A DNA stretch of 64,000 nt from an uncultured Saprospiraceae bacterium (GCA_937981555.1 CALJOK010000036.1:1-64000); one strand, 5' to 3'. Shown: positions 8,202 through 16,719, numbered from the stretch's first letter. A program made the numbers and translations. The notes: generated from the letters alone by a model not told the origin.

Positions 8202-8549
8202 GTTTTATTTTTCTTTTTTTAGTGAACTTTCAAAAAAGAAAGGTAAACATTTTAATAGAAAAGGAAATAGGAAAATGGAGGGTTTTTTTGTTGGGGAACG
8301 AAATCAAATTCGCATAAATTTCAGGTTCTAGAATATTAGAAGATAGTTTTATTTATGTTGAAATCTACTTGTTGGTATGACTTCTTGGAGGCTGTACTAA
8401 TATTCAATTTGACTCTGTCAACTGTTAGTTTGAAATATTCTCTTACCTTAGTTTTTAGTCAAATCAAGTCAGAGCATTGTTGAATTCTAGGGACGACCTC
8501 GCAGAGAGAACTCTTTAAATCTTGCCAACAACATTTTAAAATATGTCTA
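8202..8549. other. intergenic region between divergent genes
   Basis: No gene is seen. The stretch must hold the promoters of the peptidase gene (leftward) and of the lipoprotein gene (rightward). I could not pick a convincing TAnnTTTG box in either direction. Confidence 0.4.
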
Positions 8550-9101
8550 ATGAAATATCTTATAAAATCATTCATGTTATTATCCTCACTAATTTTTTTT
8601 TCCTCTTGCGACAATAGTCAGGAATATATAGATGAACGTACTGATATTTTAAATGATAATCCATTCGATGAGAAGGTTATTAATAACATTGATACGTTTG
8701 AAAAAATTAGAAATTTACTAATAAAAAACAAGGAAGAATTTGTAGGGAAAAAAGAAAAGGGCATTATTTCTATTAGCAGAAATGGAAAAAAGAAAAGTCT
8801 TCGTTTGCATCGGAAGAGAGTTGATTCATTACCTAATTATTTAAAAGAAGTAGAGTTACTAGTAAAAAAATTAAGGAACGAAGAAATTCTTCAAGGAGTC
8901 CAATTGCATAAAGATTCTTCAATTATGTTTGTAATTCAGAGTACTTATATTTCTGAGTATTCCTCTGATTTGAATAAGAATTTATTTAAAGGAAAAAAAT
9001 TTAAATTAGGTATTTATAAAGGAATAAATGTAGGTAAAGATACTGTATTAAATAATGAATGGATTTATAAGATTAATGTGGATAGAAGATATGGACATTA
9101 A
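8550..9101 (+). CDS. hypothetical lipoprotein
   Basis: This 183-residue protein has a lipoprotein signal: basic start, hydrophobic stretch and the lipobox IFFSSC with Cys at about residue 20. The mature part is Lys-rich and charged, with the segment ISISRNGKKKSLRLHRKR. I do not recognise the family. A strong hairpin at 9120-9163 follows and separates it from the convergent GldM-like gene. Isolated gene; no functional clue from its neighbours. Confidence 0.65.
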   Translation: MKYLIKSFMLLSSLIFFSSCDNSQEYIDERTDILNDNPFDEKVINNIDTFEKIRNLLIKNKEEFVGKKEKGIISISRNGKKKSLRLHRKRVDSLPNYLKEVELLVKKLRNEEILQGVQLHKDSSIMFVIQSTYISEYSSDLNKNLFKGKKFKLGIYKGINVGKDTVLNNEWIYKINVDRRYGH

Positions 9102-9119
9102 TTCAGGCATGCTAACGAA

Positions 9120-9163
9120 ATACAAAACTGTTTCCCACAATTCCGTGGGAAGCAGTTTTGTAT
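9120..9163. terminator. bidirectional terminator hairpin
   Basis: ATACAAAACTG-TTTCCCAC and GTGGGA-AG-CAGTTTTGTAT pair across a short loop, making a stem of about 18 pairs between two convergent genes. Confidence 0.75.
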
Positions 9164-9165
9164 TC

Positions 9166-9843
9166 TCACCTCATCTTAAATACCATCGAATTAATCTTTC
9201 GAGATGCAGGATCACCAGGACATTTACATTTAATATTATCAAAATAAACGACATCATTTGATCTAATCATTTCCAATAAACTTAATGACGTAGTATTAAA
9301 ATATTCCCCTTCATTGATTACTTCTACTGGATCGGAACCTTTACTTTGTATCGTCATCGCAAAACCTTGGACTACGCATTTTTCTTCTATAGGCCAACCA
9401 ATCAAATGAGCAGTAACTTTCTTTTGGTGTTCAAAATAACCAATACTAACTGCCCCTCCTGATAAAAAACCGATTTTTGACATTGGATCAGGAATTCTTT
9501 TTACTCGATATTCAATTTCTTTTGGAGCAATTCCGTCAGCTTCGACTTTAATAATTTTATTACCTACCGTTTTAATTCGAACATTATAATGTCCATTACC
9601 GAGGTCTTCAATTTCACCATCCTCGCAACTCACTTTTACTTTTTCCGCAGGAATACCAGCCATTGCAACAGTAATAGGATTATCGATGCCTATATAAAAT
9701 AAATTCATCTTGTCAGCAGACACACTTACAGTAGGAGTACTTTTTAAAGCTTTGGAAAAAGCAAAAAGAGTTAACAAAAACAAGATGGAAAATAGCATGA
9801 TGGACATATTTCCAAATTGTGGGAGACGGTTAAATTTTTTCAT
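9166..9843 (-). CDS. GldM C-terminal-domain-like protein
   Basis: The product is 225 residues from the chosen start at 9843 (MKKFNRLPQFG). A longer frame starting at 9912 would put odd residues before the membrane segment. One membrane helix (about 14-32) is followed by TPTVSVSADKMNLFYIGIDN and NPITVAMAGIPAEKVKVSCE, which match the C-terminal periplasmic domains of GldM, the T9SS motor shaft protein. The coiled first domains of GldM are missing, and no gldK, gldL or gldN is nearby, so it is a GldM-domain relative and not the motor subunit. It is likely anchored in the inner membrane or secreted. Its role could be periplasmic binding linked to T9SS; this is inference. Confidence 0.75.
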   Translation of the reverse strand: MKKFNRLPQFGNMSIMLFSILFLLTLFAFSKALKSTPTVSVSADKMNLFYIGIDNPITVAMAGIPAEKVKVSCEDGEIEDLGNGHYNVRIKTVGNKIIKVEADGIAPKEIEYRVKRIPDPMSKIGFLSGGAVSIGYFEHQKKVTAHLIGWPIEEKCVVQGFAMTIQSKGSDPVEVINEGEYFNTTSLSLLEMIRSNDVVYFDNIKCKCPGDPASRKINSMVFKMR

Positions 9844-10073
9844 ATCAATTTTTTTGACGTTTAAAATAATAAATATTTTATTCGTAACGAAATGCCAATG
9901 AAAAAGTAACAATAACTTATTTATTCAAAATAAGATTCTGACAGCGGAACGTCATTCCTATTATTGTTTTAATAAATATGTCGATGTATCTTGCAATCGT
10001 ATTACAAAGCTTAACGACCGAACAATTAGGTTGTGAAAAAAACTATTCTTTTCATGCCATTTTAAAACCAGGT

Positions 10074-10115
10074 AAAAGCGACTTCCTTTCTCCCCTGAAA
10101 GAAGTCGCTTTTTTT
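10074..10115 (+). terminator. terminator-like hairpin with T-tract
   Basis: AAAAGCGACTTC and GAAGTCGCTTTT form the stem, extended by CTTTC/GAAAG, and seven T follow on the + strand. The run of A before it also gives a T-tract on the - strand. Confidence 0.7.
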
Positions 10116-10145
10116 ATTTTCTTTAAATGGCAATATACTCCAACA

Positions 10146-10185
10146 AAAAAGCGGCTTCTTTTCATTTGAAAAGAAGCCGCTTTTT
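10146..10185 (-). terminator. rho-independent terminator
   Basis: A perfect stem, AAAAAGCGGCTTCTTTTC with GAAAAGAAGCCGCTTTTT, lies 19 bases beyond the stop of the gene at 10205-10549 and has a T-tract on the - strand. Confidence 0.85.
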
Positions 10186-10204
10186 GATTTTATAAAAACA
10201 AAGA

Positions 10205-10549
10205 CTAAGGTTTTTTGACATTTAATCTTTGGGTAGAAATCACTTTATTGTTATGTCCAACCAATTGTACTAAGTACATTCCTTTAGGAAATTGGTTGAG
10301 GTAATATTTTTTAGCATCCTCTACTTCAAATGTTTTCATCTTTTTCCCAACAATATTATAAATATTGATTTGATCAACAGAATCATTCTTATCATTTAAT
10401 TGAAAATATTCAGTTGCAGGATTTGGGAAGACTTTTAAAGTCTGCTTGTAGGAACGGAATGAAGGAGTCTCCGACGAGTTATCAGCCAATTGAGCCGAAG
10501 CACCAAAAGCAAATAAAAATAAAAAAGTAAAAAGTATAATTTTCTTCAT
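10205..10549 (-). CDS. small secreted protein made almost only of a T9SS type A sorting tail
   Basis: This 114-residue protein has a clear signal peptide (residues 1-19, ending ASAQ), a linker of about 20 residues, and then a T9SS type A C-terminal sorting domain. That domain shows KVFPNPATEYFQL, IYNIVGKKMKTFE and FPKGMYLVQLVGHNNKVIST. The tail normally directs a large cargo through the type IX pore and is cleaved by PorU; here there is almost no cargo. It may be a remnant of a larger gene or a small peptide presented on the surface. A strong terminator follows. Confidence 0.85.
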   Translation of the reverse strand: MKKIILFTFLFLFAFGASAQLADNSSETPSFRSYKQTLKVFPNPATEYFQLNDKNDSVDQINIYNIVGKKMKTFEVEDAKKYYLNQFPKGMYLVQLVGHNNKVISTQRLNVKKP

Positions 10550-10741
10550 ACCGCTGGTTTTGTGAGTGATGATGTAAAATAGGCGAAACTTTTTGAAAAT
10601 TCAAGTAAGCGCTATTCTCTTAAATAAAAATTAACAGTATTTGGATAATAAATTTGTGGAAAGATTCATTATCAAATGCTCAAAAATTAATCCAAACCAC
10701 TTTCTATCTACTTTTTTCCTAAAACTTTAACTTATAAGGAT

Positions 10742-11407
10742 TTATTCCTTTATCAATTTTAAAACTGTCATTATCTTATTTTGTTTATCAAAAACCTTTA
10801 TAAAATAAAAATCAGGAGGAAAAGGTTGAAAATCATAAATTGATTGGGGCGCGTAAGTTTTTACTTTTTGACCTAAAGAATTGTAGATTTCGATTTTGTG
10901 TATACCGTCATTTTGAGTGATAGAAAATGTTTCTTGAATTGGATTAGGGTAAATAGAAATTATATCTTTTAGATCTGTCTGAACAATATTCGTTGGGTCT
11001 GTATAACCAAGATAAGTTTGTTGAATCAGTTGAGTAGAGTCTTCTTCTATCCAAATATTAACTTCGACTTTTGCATTCCCAACAATATCATTTGGGAAGA
11101 AGGAACAGCTAAAAACTACGGAGTAACCACTTTCCAGAAAGAAAGTACCTTCATCAACTTCAGGAGGGAGACAACCTAAATTAGTGCAAATTCCTGATGT
11201 CCAACCATTAGGTAATTCATTTGTAATTCGTTTCCAAACAAAATTTAAGGTTGAATCTGTGTTGTTGTAAATCTCGCTATCAGCATTAAAAAAAGCAACT
11301 GTAGCATTGGCGGAACCTTCAGTCGGACTTGGTTCAATCGAAAATTGAGCTTGAAGATTTACGGCAAAAAGTAATAGAAAAATAATTCGATGCATTTTTA
11401 TTTTCAT
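10742..11407 (-). CDS. secreted protein with T9SS type A sorting tail
   Basis: This 221-residue protein has a signal peptide ending LQAQ near residue 21 and a short beta-rich central region (about 22-140, containing the Cys-bearing SGICTNLGCLPPEVDEG). The C-terminal T9SS type A domain contains SIYPNPIQETFSI, IEIYNSLGQKVKTY and PDFYFIKVFDKQNKIMTVLK. The cargo region resembles the Ig-like segments of unknown function common in this phylum. The cysteines may form a disulfide. It is likely exported to the cell surface or medium. It lies upstream, in the same direction, of the minimal T9SS gene. Confidence 0.85.
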   Translation of the reverse strand: MKIKMHRIIFLLLFAVNLQAQFSIEPSPTEGSANATVAFFNADSEIYNNTDSTLNFVWKRITNELPNGWTSGICTNLGCLPPEVDEGTFFLESGYSVVFSCSFFPNDIVGNAKVEVNIWIEEDSTQLIQQTYLGYTDPTNIVQTDLKDIISIYPNPIQETFSITQNDGIHKIEIYNSLGQKVKTYAPQSIYDFQPFPPDFYFIKVFDKQNKIMTVLKLIKE

Positions 11408-11458
11408 TTACTTAAAGTTCCGAAAATAAAATGAAAAATAGGGTAGGGACTACGACAA

Positions 11459-12244
11459 TCAAAATAGTTGACCAATCCATGTAAAGAATCCAAACATATT
11501 TAAAATAGCTCCAATCACCACAACAATCAAAACACGATATGCCCAGAGATCAGCAGAAGGATATTTGGAAGCGAATTGTGCTGTCCACCAACCACCGGCT
11601 GTTTGACCAATTGCCATCAGTCCACCAATTTTCCAATCAATTAATCCTTGCCAATGGAAAATAGCAATAGCAACAATTGTGTAAAGTGCGACGATAAATG
11701 ATTTTAATACATTCGCATCGATGATATTATTTTTGGCAACTAAAACCATGACAATCAAAAACATTACTCCCATACCCATTTGAATAAATCCACCATAAAA
11801 TCCTAGTCCTAAAAAAAGCGGAATGCCAATCCATGGATTCATTTTTTTATTAGGGTCAGTTTTTTGTAACCACCGTTTTGGTTTTATCAATATAGCAAAT
11901 AACATAAAGACCATCATAAATCGGAATACTTGCTTGAATTGCTCATTACTGACCCAAATAGCTAAAAAGATTCCTGCAATCGCCCCAATTGAAATAAAAA
12001 GGATTGGTTGCCAATTATTTTTGACATCTAATTTCCCATTTTTATAAAAGGCAAAAGTACTAGCGCTAGATTGAAAAACAATGCCGACTCGGTTGGTGGC
12101 ATTGGCCATATTTCCAGGAAGTTGCAATACTTCAGTCAGGATAGTCAAAGTAATGGCAGAACCATTTCCCGCTAAAGTATTGATAAATCCAGCTGTGGCT
12201 GAACCAATGATTATGATGAGATAATGATAGAATTCTAATTCCAT
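11459..12244 (-). CDS. TauE/SafE family sulfite exporter-like permease
   Basis: This 261-residue inner-membrane protein has about seven or eight hydrophobic helices spread over its full length. The start LIIIIGSATAGFINTLAGNG and the repeated GIGAIAGIFLA-type segments fit the TauE/SafE (DUF81) family. That family is a set of small permeases proposed to move sulfite, sulfonates or other organic anions. Substrate cannot be told from sequence. It sits between a T9SS cargo gene and the methylmalonyl-CoA epimerase gene on the same strand, with no obvious pathway link. Confidence 0.85.
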   Translation of the reverse strand: MELEFYHYLIIIIGSATAGFINTLAGNGSAITLTILTEVLQLPGNMANATNRVGIVFQSSASTFAFYKNGKLDVKNNWQPILFISIGAIAGIFLAIWVSNEQFKQVFRFMMVFMLFAILIKPKRWLQKTDPNKKMNPWIGIPLFLGLGFYGGFIQMGMGVMFLIVMVLVAKNNIIDANVLKSFIVALYTIVAIAIFHWQGLIDWKIGGLMAIGQTAGGWWTAQFASKYPSADLWAYRVLIVVVIGAILNMFGFFTWIGQLF

Positions 12245-12324
12245 GTGAATGAGTTTTAGAGATGAGAGGAAAGTGATGAATTCTGATGGATAGAACTTAT
12301 CACTTATAGTTAATCACTCGTTCC

Positions 12325-12729
12325 TTACTTTTCTATTTCTTGACAGAGTTCAATGAGGACTCCATTGGCCGTTTTAGGATGAACAAAGCAAACTAACTTA
12401 TTGTCTGCACCTTTCTTGGGTTCTTTATTTAGAAGGATAAAACCCTCTTTTTCAAGTCGTTTCATTTCTCTTCGAATGTCTTTGACTGCAAAGGCGATAT
12501 GATGCATCCCTTCTCCTCGCTTTTCAATAAATTTTGCAATTGGGCTATCGGGTGAAGTTGCTTCGAGCAATTCGATTTTATTTGGACCAACTTGGAAAAA
12601 AGAAGTTTTGACATTTTCAGATTTGACTTCTTCGATTTTGTAGTGAGCCTTGCCAAGTAGTTTCTTATAAATATCGTTTCCGCTTTCAAGGTTTTTAACT
12701 GCAATACCGATGTGTTCGATTTTTTTCAT
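12325..12729 (-). CDS. mce: methylmalonyl-CoA epimerase
   Basis: The product is 134 residues from the start at 12729 (MKKIEHIGIAVKNLE). A start ten codons earlier adds only MHSFLQKNYV and is less likely. It is a single VOC domain with metal ligands expected at His6 (IEHIGIAV), the IELLEATSPDSP Glu, the GMHHIAFAV His and the final VLIELCQE Glu. The GEGMHHIAF signature is typical of methylmalonyl-CoA epimerase, which interconverts (R)- and (S)-methylmalonyl-CoA for the propionate/succinate route. The mutase genes are not in this window. Confidence 0.92.
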   Translation of the reverse strand: MKKIEHIGIAVKNLESGNDIYKKLLGKAHYKIEEVKSENVKTSFFQVGPNKIELLEATSPDSPIAKFIEKRGEGMHHIAFAVKDIRREMKRLEKEGFILLNKEPKKGADNKLVCFVHPKTANGVLIELCQEIEK

Positions 12730-12910
12730 GACATAATTTTTTTGTAAAAAACTATGCAAAGCTAAATTTTTGAATGGAATAGGTGAGAAGAAATTTAGAT
12801 AAGTTAAAAAAATATTAAGAAGCGATTTTTCTTTAAACCTGTTGAAAACTTAAAAGTCAAAGACTACAAATTCGCCAATTAAATTTTATCAACGATTAAA
12901 ATCTTAAATC

Positions 12911-13225
12911 ATGAAAATCAAATTAGCAATTATCGGAATGTTCTTAGTTGGATTTAATTTTACAACTCAAGCTCAAACTACCAAAAAGAACAAAGTAAAA
13001 ACTCAAGTTAAACAGCAGAAACGAATTAAGCATGGCGTCAAAAATGGAGAATTGACGAAAGGGGAAGCGATTCGATTACAAAAACAGCAAGCGAATATCC
13101 AACGTACTAAAAGAAAAGCTGCAGCTGATGGTGTTGTTACTCACAAAGAAAAAGCGGTAATTAAATCTAAGCAAACTAAAGCGAGTAAAAACATCGCTCG
13201 TAAAAAACATAACAATCGAAATTAA
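12911..13225 (+). CDS. small basic exported protein
   Basis: This 104-residue protein has a signal peptide (about 1-21, ending TQAQ). The mature part is very rich in Lys, Arg and Gln, with KHGVKNGELTKGEAIRLQKQ, NIQRTKRKAAADGVVTHKEK and a basic tail ARKKHNNRN. The GELTKGEA...ADGVVTHKEKA pattern has two helix-loop-helix-like units with a spacing loosely reminiscent of EF-hand-like repeats, but there are too few acidic residues to claim calcium binding. I recall similar small periplasmic proteins across Bacteroidota with no assigned function. An inverted repeat follows and separates it from the convergent gene. Confidence 0.75.
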   Translation: MKIKLAIIGMFLVGFNFTTQAQTTKKNKVKTQVKQQKRIKHGVKNGELTKGEAIRLQKQQANIQRTKRKAAADGVVTHKEKAVIKSKQTKASKNIARKKHNNRN

Positions 13226-13288
13226 TGTTTAATGTTGAACGGTTAATGGTTAATACAACAAGTGTTAACCGTTAACCATTAAATTAAT
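13222..13288. repeat. inverted repeat of GGTTAATGGTTAA words between convergent genes
   Basis: GGTTAATGGTTAATAC pairs with GTGTTAACCGTTAACC (about 14 of 16). It lies between two convergent stops and may end transcription both ways. Related GTTAAC/GGTTAATTGTGAA words appear near 13850-13940, 48125-48212 and 54960-55030. Confidence 0.65.
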
Positions 13289-13796
13289 ATCCAAGTTGCA
13301 TGTCTTTGTTGAAGCTTATATCTAAGACTCGTAATCTTCTCTTTTTCCCAATTCTATATTTCCGAGTGTAAAAAAGTTTTTTGATAAGAAATCCAAGTCC
13401 AGCCGATGCAGCAGGAACCTTCCAAGTCAAATCATTTAGTGACTCACCAGCAAGTGTTCCTCCCAATGAAAAGAGTAACCAAGCTGCACCAAAAGAATAC
13501 AAACTCTTTTCAGTTCGATTAACAAAACGAGCATTTTTATAAGATTTGATGGTTTTAATATCTCCAACTTTTACAAATCGTTCTGAGAAAACGATAATTT
13601 TTTCTTCCACTTTTATATCAATCATGACATCTGTGTACCAAGTAGAACCTCCCTTTAATTGGAAGGTTAATTCTTCCCCGAGATAATGTTTTTTAGTTTT
13701 GACTTTTCCTCTTTTTTCCATTTGTAATATTTTTTGAGCTTGAGCAGGCAAGATTGAAAAAAAGAAGAAGAAGAGAAGGAGATAGGATATTTTCAT
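13284..13796 (-). CDS. hypothetical exported protein
   Basis: This 170-residue protein has a strong signal peptide (residues 1-20, ending AQAQ). The mature region begins with a basic segment (KRGKVKTKKHYLGEELTFQL) and a beta-rich part. A hydrophobic stretch around residues 100-135 (SFGAAWLLFSLGGTLAG... AASAGLGFLIKKLF) could be one or two membrane segments. It ends with a basic RIGKKRRLRVLDISF. The LGEELTFQLKGG pattern looks like proteins of unknown function I recall from Bacteroidota. No domain can be named. Confidence 0.65.
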   Translation of the reverse strand: MKISYLLLFFFFFSILPAQAQKILQMEKRGKVKTKKHYLGEELTFQLKGGSTWYTDVMIDIKVEEKIIVFSERFVKVGDIKTIKSYKNARFVNRTEKSLYSFGAAWLLFSLGGTLAGESLNDLTWKVPAASAGLGFLIKKLFYTRKYRIGKKRRLRVLDISFNKDMQLGY

Positions 13797-13939
13797 AAAT
13801 CTTATTTTGTTTTTATGGAAAAACGAAATTAAGAAAAAAGTGGTTGGGAATTTAATGGTTAATTGTGAACGATGAACTGTAAATACTAGAAAGTGTAAAT
13901 AATTGTGGTGTTAACCAATGATTTGTTAATAATTCACGG

Positions 13940-14317
13940 TTATAATCGGTGAGGTAATTTGCGAAGTCCTTTTTTTACACCTTCCTCAATTTGGTGGAAA
14001 TCTAACGTTTCTCTTGCCACATAGATAAGCATGATTCCATATTGTTCTTCAGGAAGATCTAATTTTTGATAAATGGAATGTTTATTCAGACGATAAGCTT
14101 CTCTGATTCTACGTCGGAGGCGATTGCGATCTACAGCCTTGGAAAATGAACGTTTAGGGACGGTTAATGCCATTTGCAATGGAAATTCACTTAGTGGTGA
14201 TTCCATCTTTACCCAAACAAATCTAATAGGATATGAGATGAAGGATTTGCCTTCGGTGAAGAGCTTGCCGATAGTTTTTCGGCTTTTAAGTTTTTCTCCT
14301 TTTTGGAAAGTAAACAT
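13940..14317 (-). CDS. rnpA: ribonuclease P protein component
   Basis: The product is 125 residues from the start at 14317 (MFTFQKGEKLKSRKTIGKLF). Sixteen more codons upstream are open but fall inside a palindromic repeat. It carries the family signature SKAVDRNRLRRRIREAYRLN, which contacts the RNA subunit, plus MALTVPKRSFSKAV. The protein binds the catalytic RNA of RNase P in 5' maturation of tRNA. It follows rpmH on the same strand, the conserved bacterial order. The RNA subunit gene is not seen in this window. Confidence 0.95.
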   Translation of the reverse strand: MFTFQKGEKLKSRKTIGKLFTEGKSFISYPIRFVWVKMESPLSEFPLQMALTVPKRSFSKAVDRNRLRRRIREAYRLNKHSIYQKLDLPEEQYGIMLIYVARETLDFHQIEEGVKKGLRKLPHRL

Positions 14318-14320
14318 ATT

Positions 14321-14393
14321 ATAATGAATAGTGAAAAATGAATGATTACACAGAATAGCAATCATTCATTTCTCAATATTTACTATTCATTAT
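14321..14393. repeat. palindromic element between rpmH and rnpA
   Basis: ATAATGAATAGT and GAAAAATGAATGATT at the left pair with AATCATTCATTTCTC and ACTATTCATTAT at the right, with a seven-base bulge. It fills the gap between the rpmH stop and the rnpA start. Confidence 0.75.
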
Positions 14394-14395
14394 AG

Positions 14396-14554
14396 TTATT
14401 TAGCAGAATTCTCGTCAGAGGTAGTCAATTTTAATCGACCTTTTGCTCGACGACGTGCCAATACTTTTCTTCCGTTTTTACTAGCCATTCTTGATCTAAA
14501 TCCATGTTTGTTTGCACGTTTTCTTCTAGATGGCTGAAATGTTCTTTTTGGCAT
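14396..14554 (-). CDS. rpmH: 50S ribosomal protein L34
   Basis: A 52-residue product read on the - strand. It begins [20 protein letters not shown] and continues [20 protein letters not shown] before a short acidic tail. This is the invariant L34 sequence. L34 is a small basic protein of the large ribosomal subunit. The gene lies 78 bases upstream of rnpA, the usual partner. A good Bacteroidota-type promoter (TACCTTTG) sits about 50 bases before the start codon. A GC-rich hairpin (CCGCTT/AAGCGG) lies in the leader. Confidence 0.97.
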   Translation of the reverse strand: MPKRTFQPSRRKRANKHGFRSRMASKNGRKVLARRRAKGRLKLTTSDENSAK

Positions 14555-14606
14555 AATTTATTTATTTTTTTACCTTAAAAATTTCCGCTTGCGCGTTAAG
14601 CGGGGG

Positions 14607-14637
14607 CAAAGGTAAATTTATTTTTTGTAATTGACAA
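14607..14637 (-). promoter_or_regulatory. Bacteroidota-type promoter of rpmH-rnpA
   Basis: On the - strand, TACCTTTG at 14614-14607 matches the TAnnTTTG -7 box. A TTG-containing -33 element (TTGTC) lies about 19 bases upstream of it. The leader then runs about 50 bases to rpmH. Confidence 0.65.
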
Positions 14638-14658
14638 TTTTTTATTAAAAAAAGGTAT

Positions 14659-14713
14659 GAGATTAAGGGTATTGAGTATTAGGAAATCCCATAATCTCAA
14701 TACCCTTAGTCTC
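14659..14713 (-). terminator. inverted repeat ending the rho gene
   Basis: GAGATTAAGGGTATTGAG and CTCAATACCCTTAGTCTC are inverted copies with one difference, starting 10 bases beyond the rho stop. On the - strand a T-rich tract follows. Confidence 0.75.
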
Positions 14714-14722
14714 AAATCCATT

Positions 14723-16417
14723 CTATCCATTCATTGATGCTAAAAATTCATCGTTACTATGAGTATGCATCATATTTTTTCTTAAGAAATCCATTGCTTC
14801 TTCTGGTTTCATGTCAGATAAGTGTTTTCTCAAAACAAACATTCGTTGCAATGAGTCTCTATCCATCAATAAGTCTTCTCGACGAGTACTTGATTTAGTT
14901 AAATCAATAGCTGGATACATTCGTTTGTTCGCCAAACCTCTATCCAATTGTAATTCCATATTACCAGTACCCTTAAACTCTTCGAAGATGACTAAATCCA
15001 TTTTAGATCCAGTATCAACTAAAGCAGTTGCAATGATAGTCATAGATCCACCATGTTCAATATTACGAGCAGCTCCGAAGAATTTTTTTGGTTTGTGAAG
15101 TGCATTTGCTTCCACACCACCTGAAAGTACTTTTCCACTTGCTGGAGCAACTGTATTGTACGCCCGAGCCAAACGAGTAATTGAATCTAATAAGACAACT
15201 ACATCATGACCTGACTCTACTAACCGCTTTGCTTTTTCCAAAACAATATTAGCTACTCGAACGTGATTATCAGCAGGTTCATCAAATGTAGAAGCAACAA
15301 CTTCTGCTTTTACATTTCTTTTCATATCTGTCACCTCCTCAGGTCGCTCATCAATCAAAAGAACGATGATATAACACTCAGGATGATTTGATGCGATTGC
15401 ATTGGCAACATCTTTTAATAAAAATGTCTTACCCGTTTTAGGTTGAGCTACGATCAATCCACGTTGTCCTTTTCCAATTGGAGTAAAGAGGTCAATCATT
15501 CGATTACCGTAATCTTTACCACCAGCGGTTGGATCAATTAATGTAAATTTTTCTTTTGGGAAAAGTGGAGTTAAGTAATCAAATGGAACGCGATTTCGAA
15601 TATCCATTGGATCTAACCCATTAATTCGTGAAACTCGAAGTAAGGCAAAGTATTTTTCACCTTCTTTTGGAGGTCTAATTGCTCCACAAACGGTATCTCC
15701 AGTACGCAAACCAAACAATTTGATTTGGGAAGGAGAAACATATATATCATCTGGTGAAGTTAAATAATTATAATCAGCTGATCGAAGAAATCCATATCCA
15801 TCAGGCATCATTTCAAGGATACCTTCTCCTTCGATAATTCCATCTAATTCGATATTGAATACAGGGTTTTTAGCTCGGTCATTTCCTCGTTTATCATCAT
15901 TTCTAGAGTCATCACGTCGGTCATTTCTAGAATCATCACGTCGATCATTTCTAGAGTCATCACGTCGATCATTTCTAGAATCATCACGTCGGTCATTTCT
16001 AGGAGCTTCTTGTTCCACAACATCTACAGTTTCTTCTATCTCCTCTTGAACTTCAACCTCTTCTTCTATCTCCTCTTGAATTTCAACCTCTTCTTCTTCA
16101 ATCTCTTGAATTTCTTCCACAACAGGTACAGCCTTCTTAAACATTGGAGGGGGAGTATTCCTATCAGCAACACTCACCTTTTTGCGAGGTCGCTTTTTAG
16201 TTTTTTCTTCTTCGTTTTTTGACATTTCTGAATCATTTTGTGAGGAATTCTTAGAGGAGGGAGTATCATCCTTTTCACTAACGGCTTGCTCGTCGAGAAT
16301 TTTATAAATCAATTCTTGTTTATTCAGCTTATTGAGGTTTTTAATTCCTTTTCCTTTTGCAAGATCTTTCAGCTCTGGAACTAACATGTCATTTAATTGC
16401 AATATGTCGTACTTCAT
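14723..16417 (-). CDS. rho: transcription termination factor Rho
   Basis: This 564-residue protein has a Rho N-terminal helical domain (about 5-45, [20 protein letters not shown]), an acidic and Arg/Asp-rich insertion (about 50-183), an RNA-binding cold-shock-like domain (190-268, [11 protein letters not shown]) and the RecA-type ATPase. The Walker A motif is in [12 protein letters not shown], and [16 protein letters not shown] carries Walker B. Rho is a hexameric RNA-dependent helicase that ends transcription. The insertion holds glutamate-rich repeats (106-128) and four exact copies of RNDRRDDS (140-171). Long insertions between the N-terminal and RNA-binding domains are common in Bacteroidota Rho. 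The gene diverges from serS. Confidence 0.97.
   Translation of the reverse strand: MKYDILQLNDMLVPELKDLAKGKGIKNLNKLNKQELIYKILDEQAVSEKDDTPSSKNSSQNDSEMSKNEEEKTKKRPRKKVSVADRNTPPPMFKKAVPVVEEIQEIEEEEVEIQEEIEEEVEVQEEIEETVDVVEQEAPRNDRRDDSRNDRRDDSRNDRRDDSRNDRRDDSRNDDKRGNDRAKNPVFNIELDGIIEGEGILEMMPDGYGFLRSADYNYLTSPDDIYVSPSQIKLFGLRTGDTVCGAIRPPKEGEKYFALLRVSRINGLDPMDIRNRVPFDYLTPLFPKEKFTLIDPTAGGKDYGNRMIDLFTPIGKGQRGLIVAQPKTGKTFLLKDVANAIASNHPECYIIVLLIDERPEEVTDMKRNVKAEVVASTFDEPADNHVRVANIVLEKAKRLVESGHDVVVLLDSITRLARAYNTVAPASGKVLSGGVEANALHKPKKFFGAARNIEHGGSMTIIATALVDTGSKMDLVIFEEFKGTGNMELQLDRGLANKRMYPAIDLTKSSTRREDLLMDRDSLQRMFVLRKHLSDMKPEEAMDFLRKNMMHTHSNDEFLASMNG
15905..16000 (-). repeat. 24-base coding tandem repeat in rho
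   Basis: Four units of 24 bases encode four copies of RNDRRDDS (Rho residues 140-171). The copies are nearly identical in DNA, with alternating GTCGG/GTCGA and AGAATC/AGAGTC variants. This suggests recent expansion or length variation. Confidence 0.9.
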
Positions 16418-16719
16418 AAGTAGATTTTTTGAAACCTAATATTTTGTTGGTAAATATGGTGAAAATGGTTAATACAATTGTAGTAGTGGTGAAATAGCTC
16501 AGACAAGATCAAATTTTATGATGGTAAAAATACAGACTTGTATAGCGGGAATAACTTGGTGCAACGACCTAAAAATACTTTCACTATCTAAATGAATTTT
16601 TCAACTTTTGAAGAGGTAATTTAAGATAGACGAGTAGTTGGTTTATTAACAGGGTGTTTCGAGAAATCTTTGTATGCTTTAGATAATAAACCTTTAGATA
16701 TGCATTAATTCTGATAGCG

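Larger units (their letters stand above)
9844..10204. other. intergenic region with two strong hairpins
   Basis: No convincing gene. It contains the hairpins at 10074-10115 and 10146-10185. The second one ends the T9SS-tail gene on the - strand. The first has a T-tract on the + strand but no clear gene before it, so a small RNA transcribed from about 9950 is possible. Confidence 0.5.

Noticed and set aside
9978-10169. 63-residue open frame on the + strand
   Set aside because: It runs through a terminator hairpin and has no protein character or ribosome site.
15855-16049. Repeat of spaced 24-base units that could look like a CRISPR array
   Set aside because: The units are contiguous, have no spacers and encode RNDRRDDS in frame within rho.
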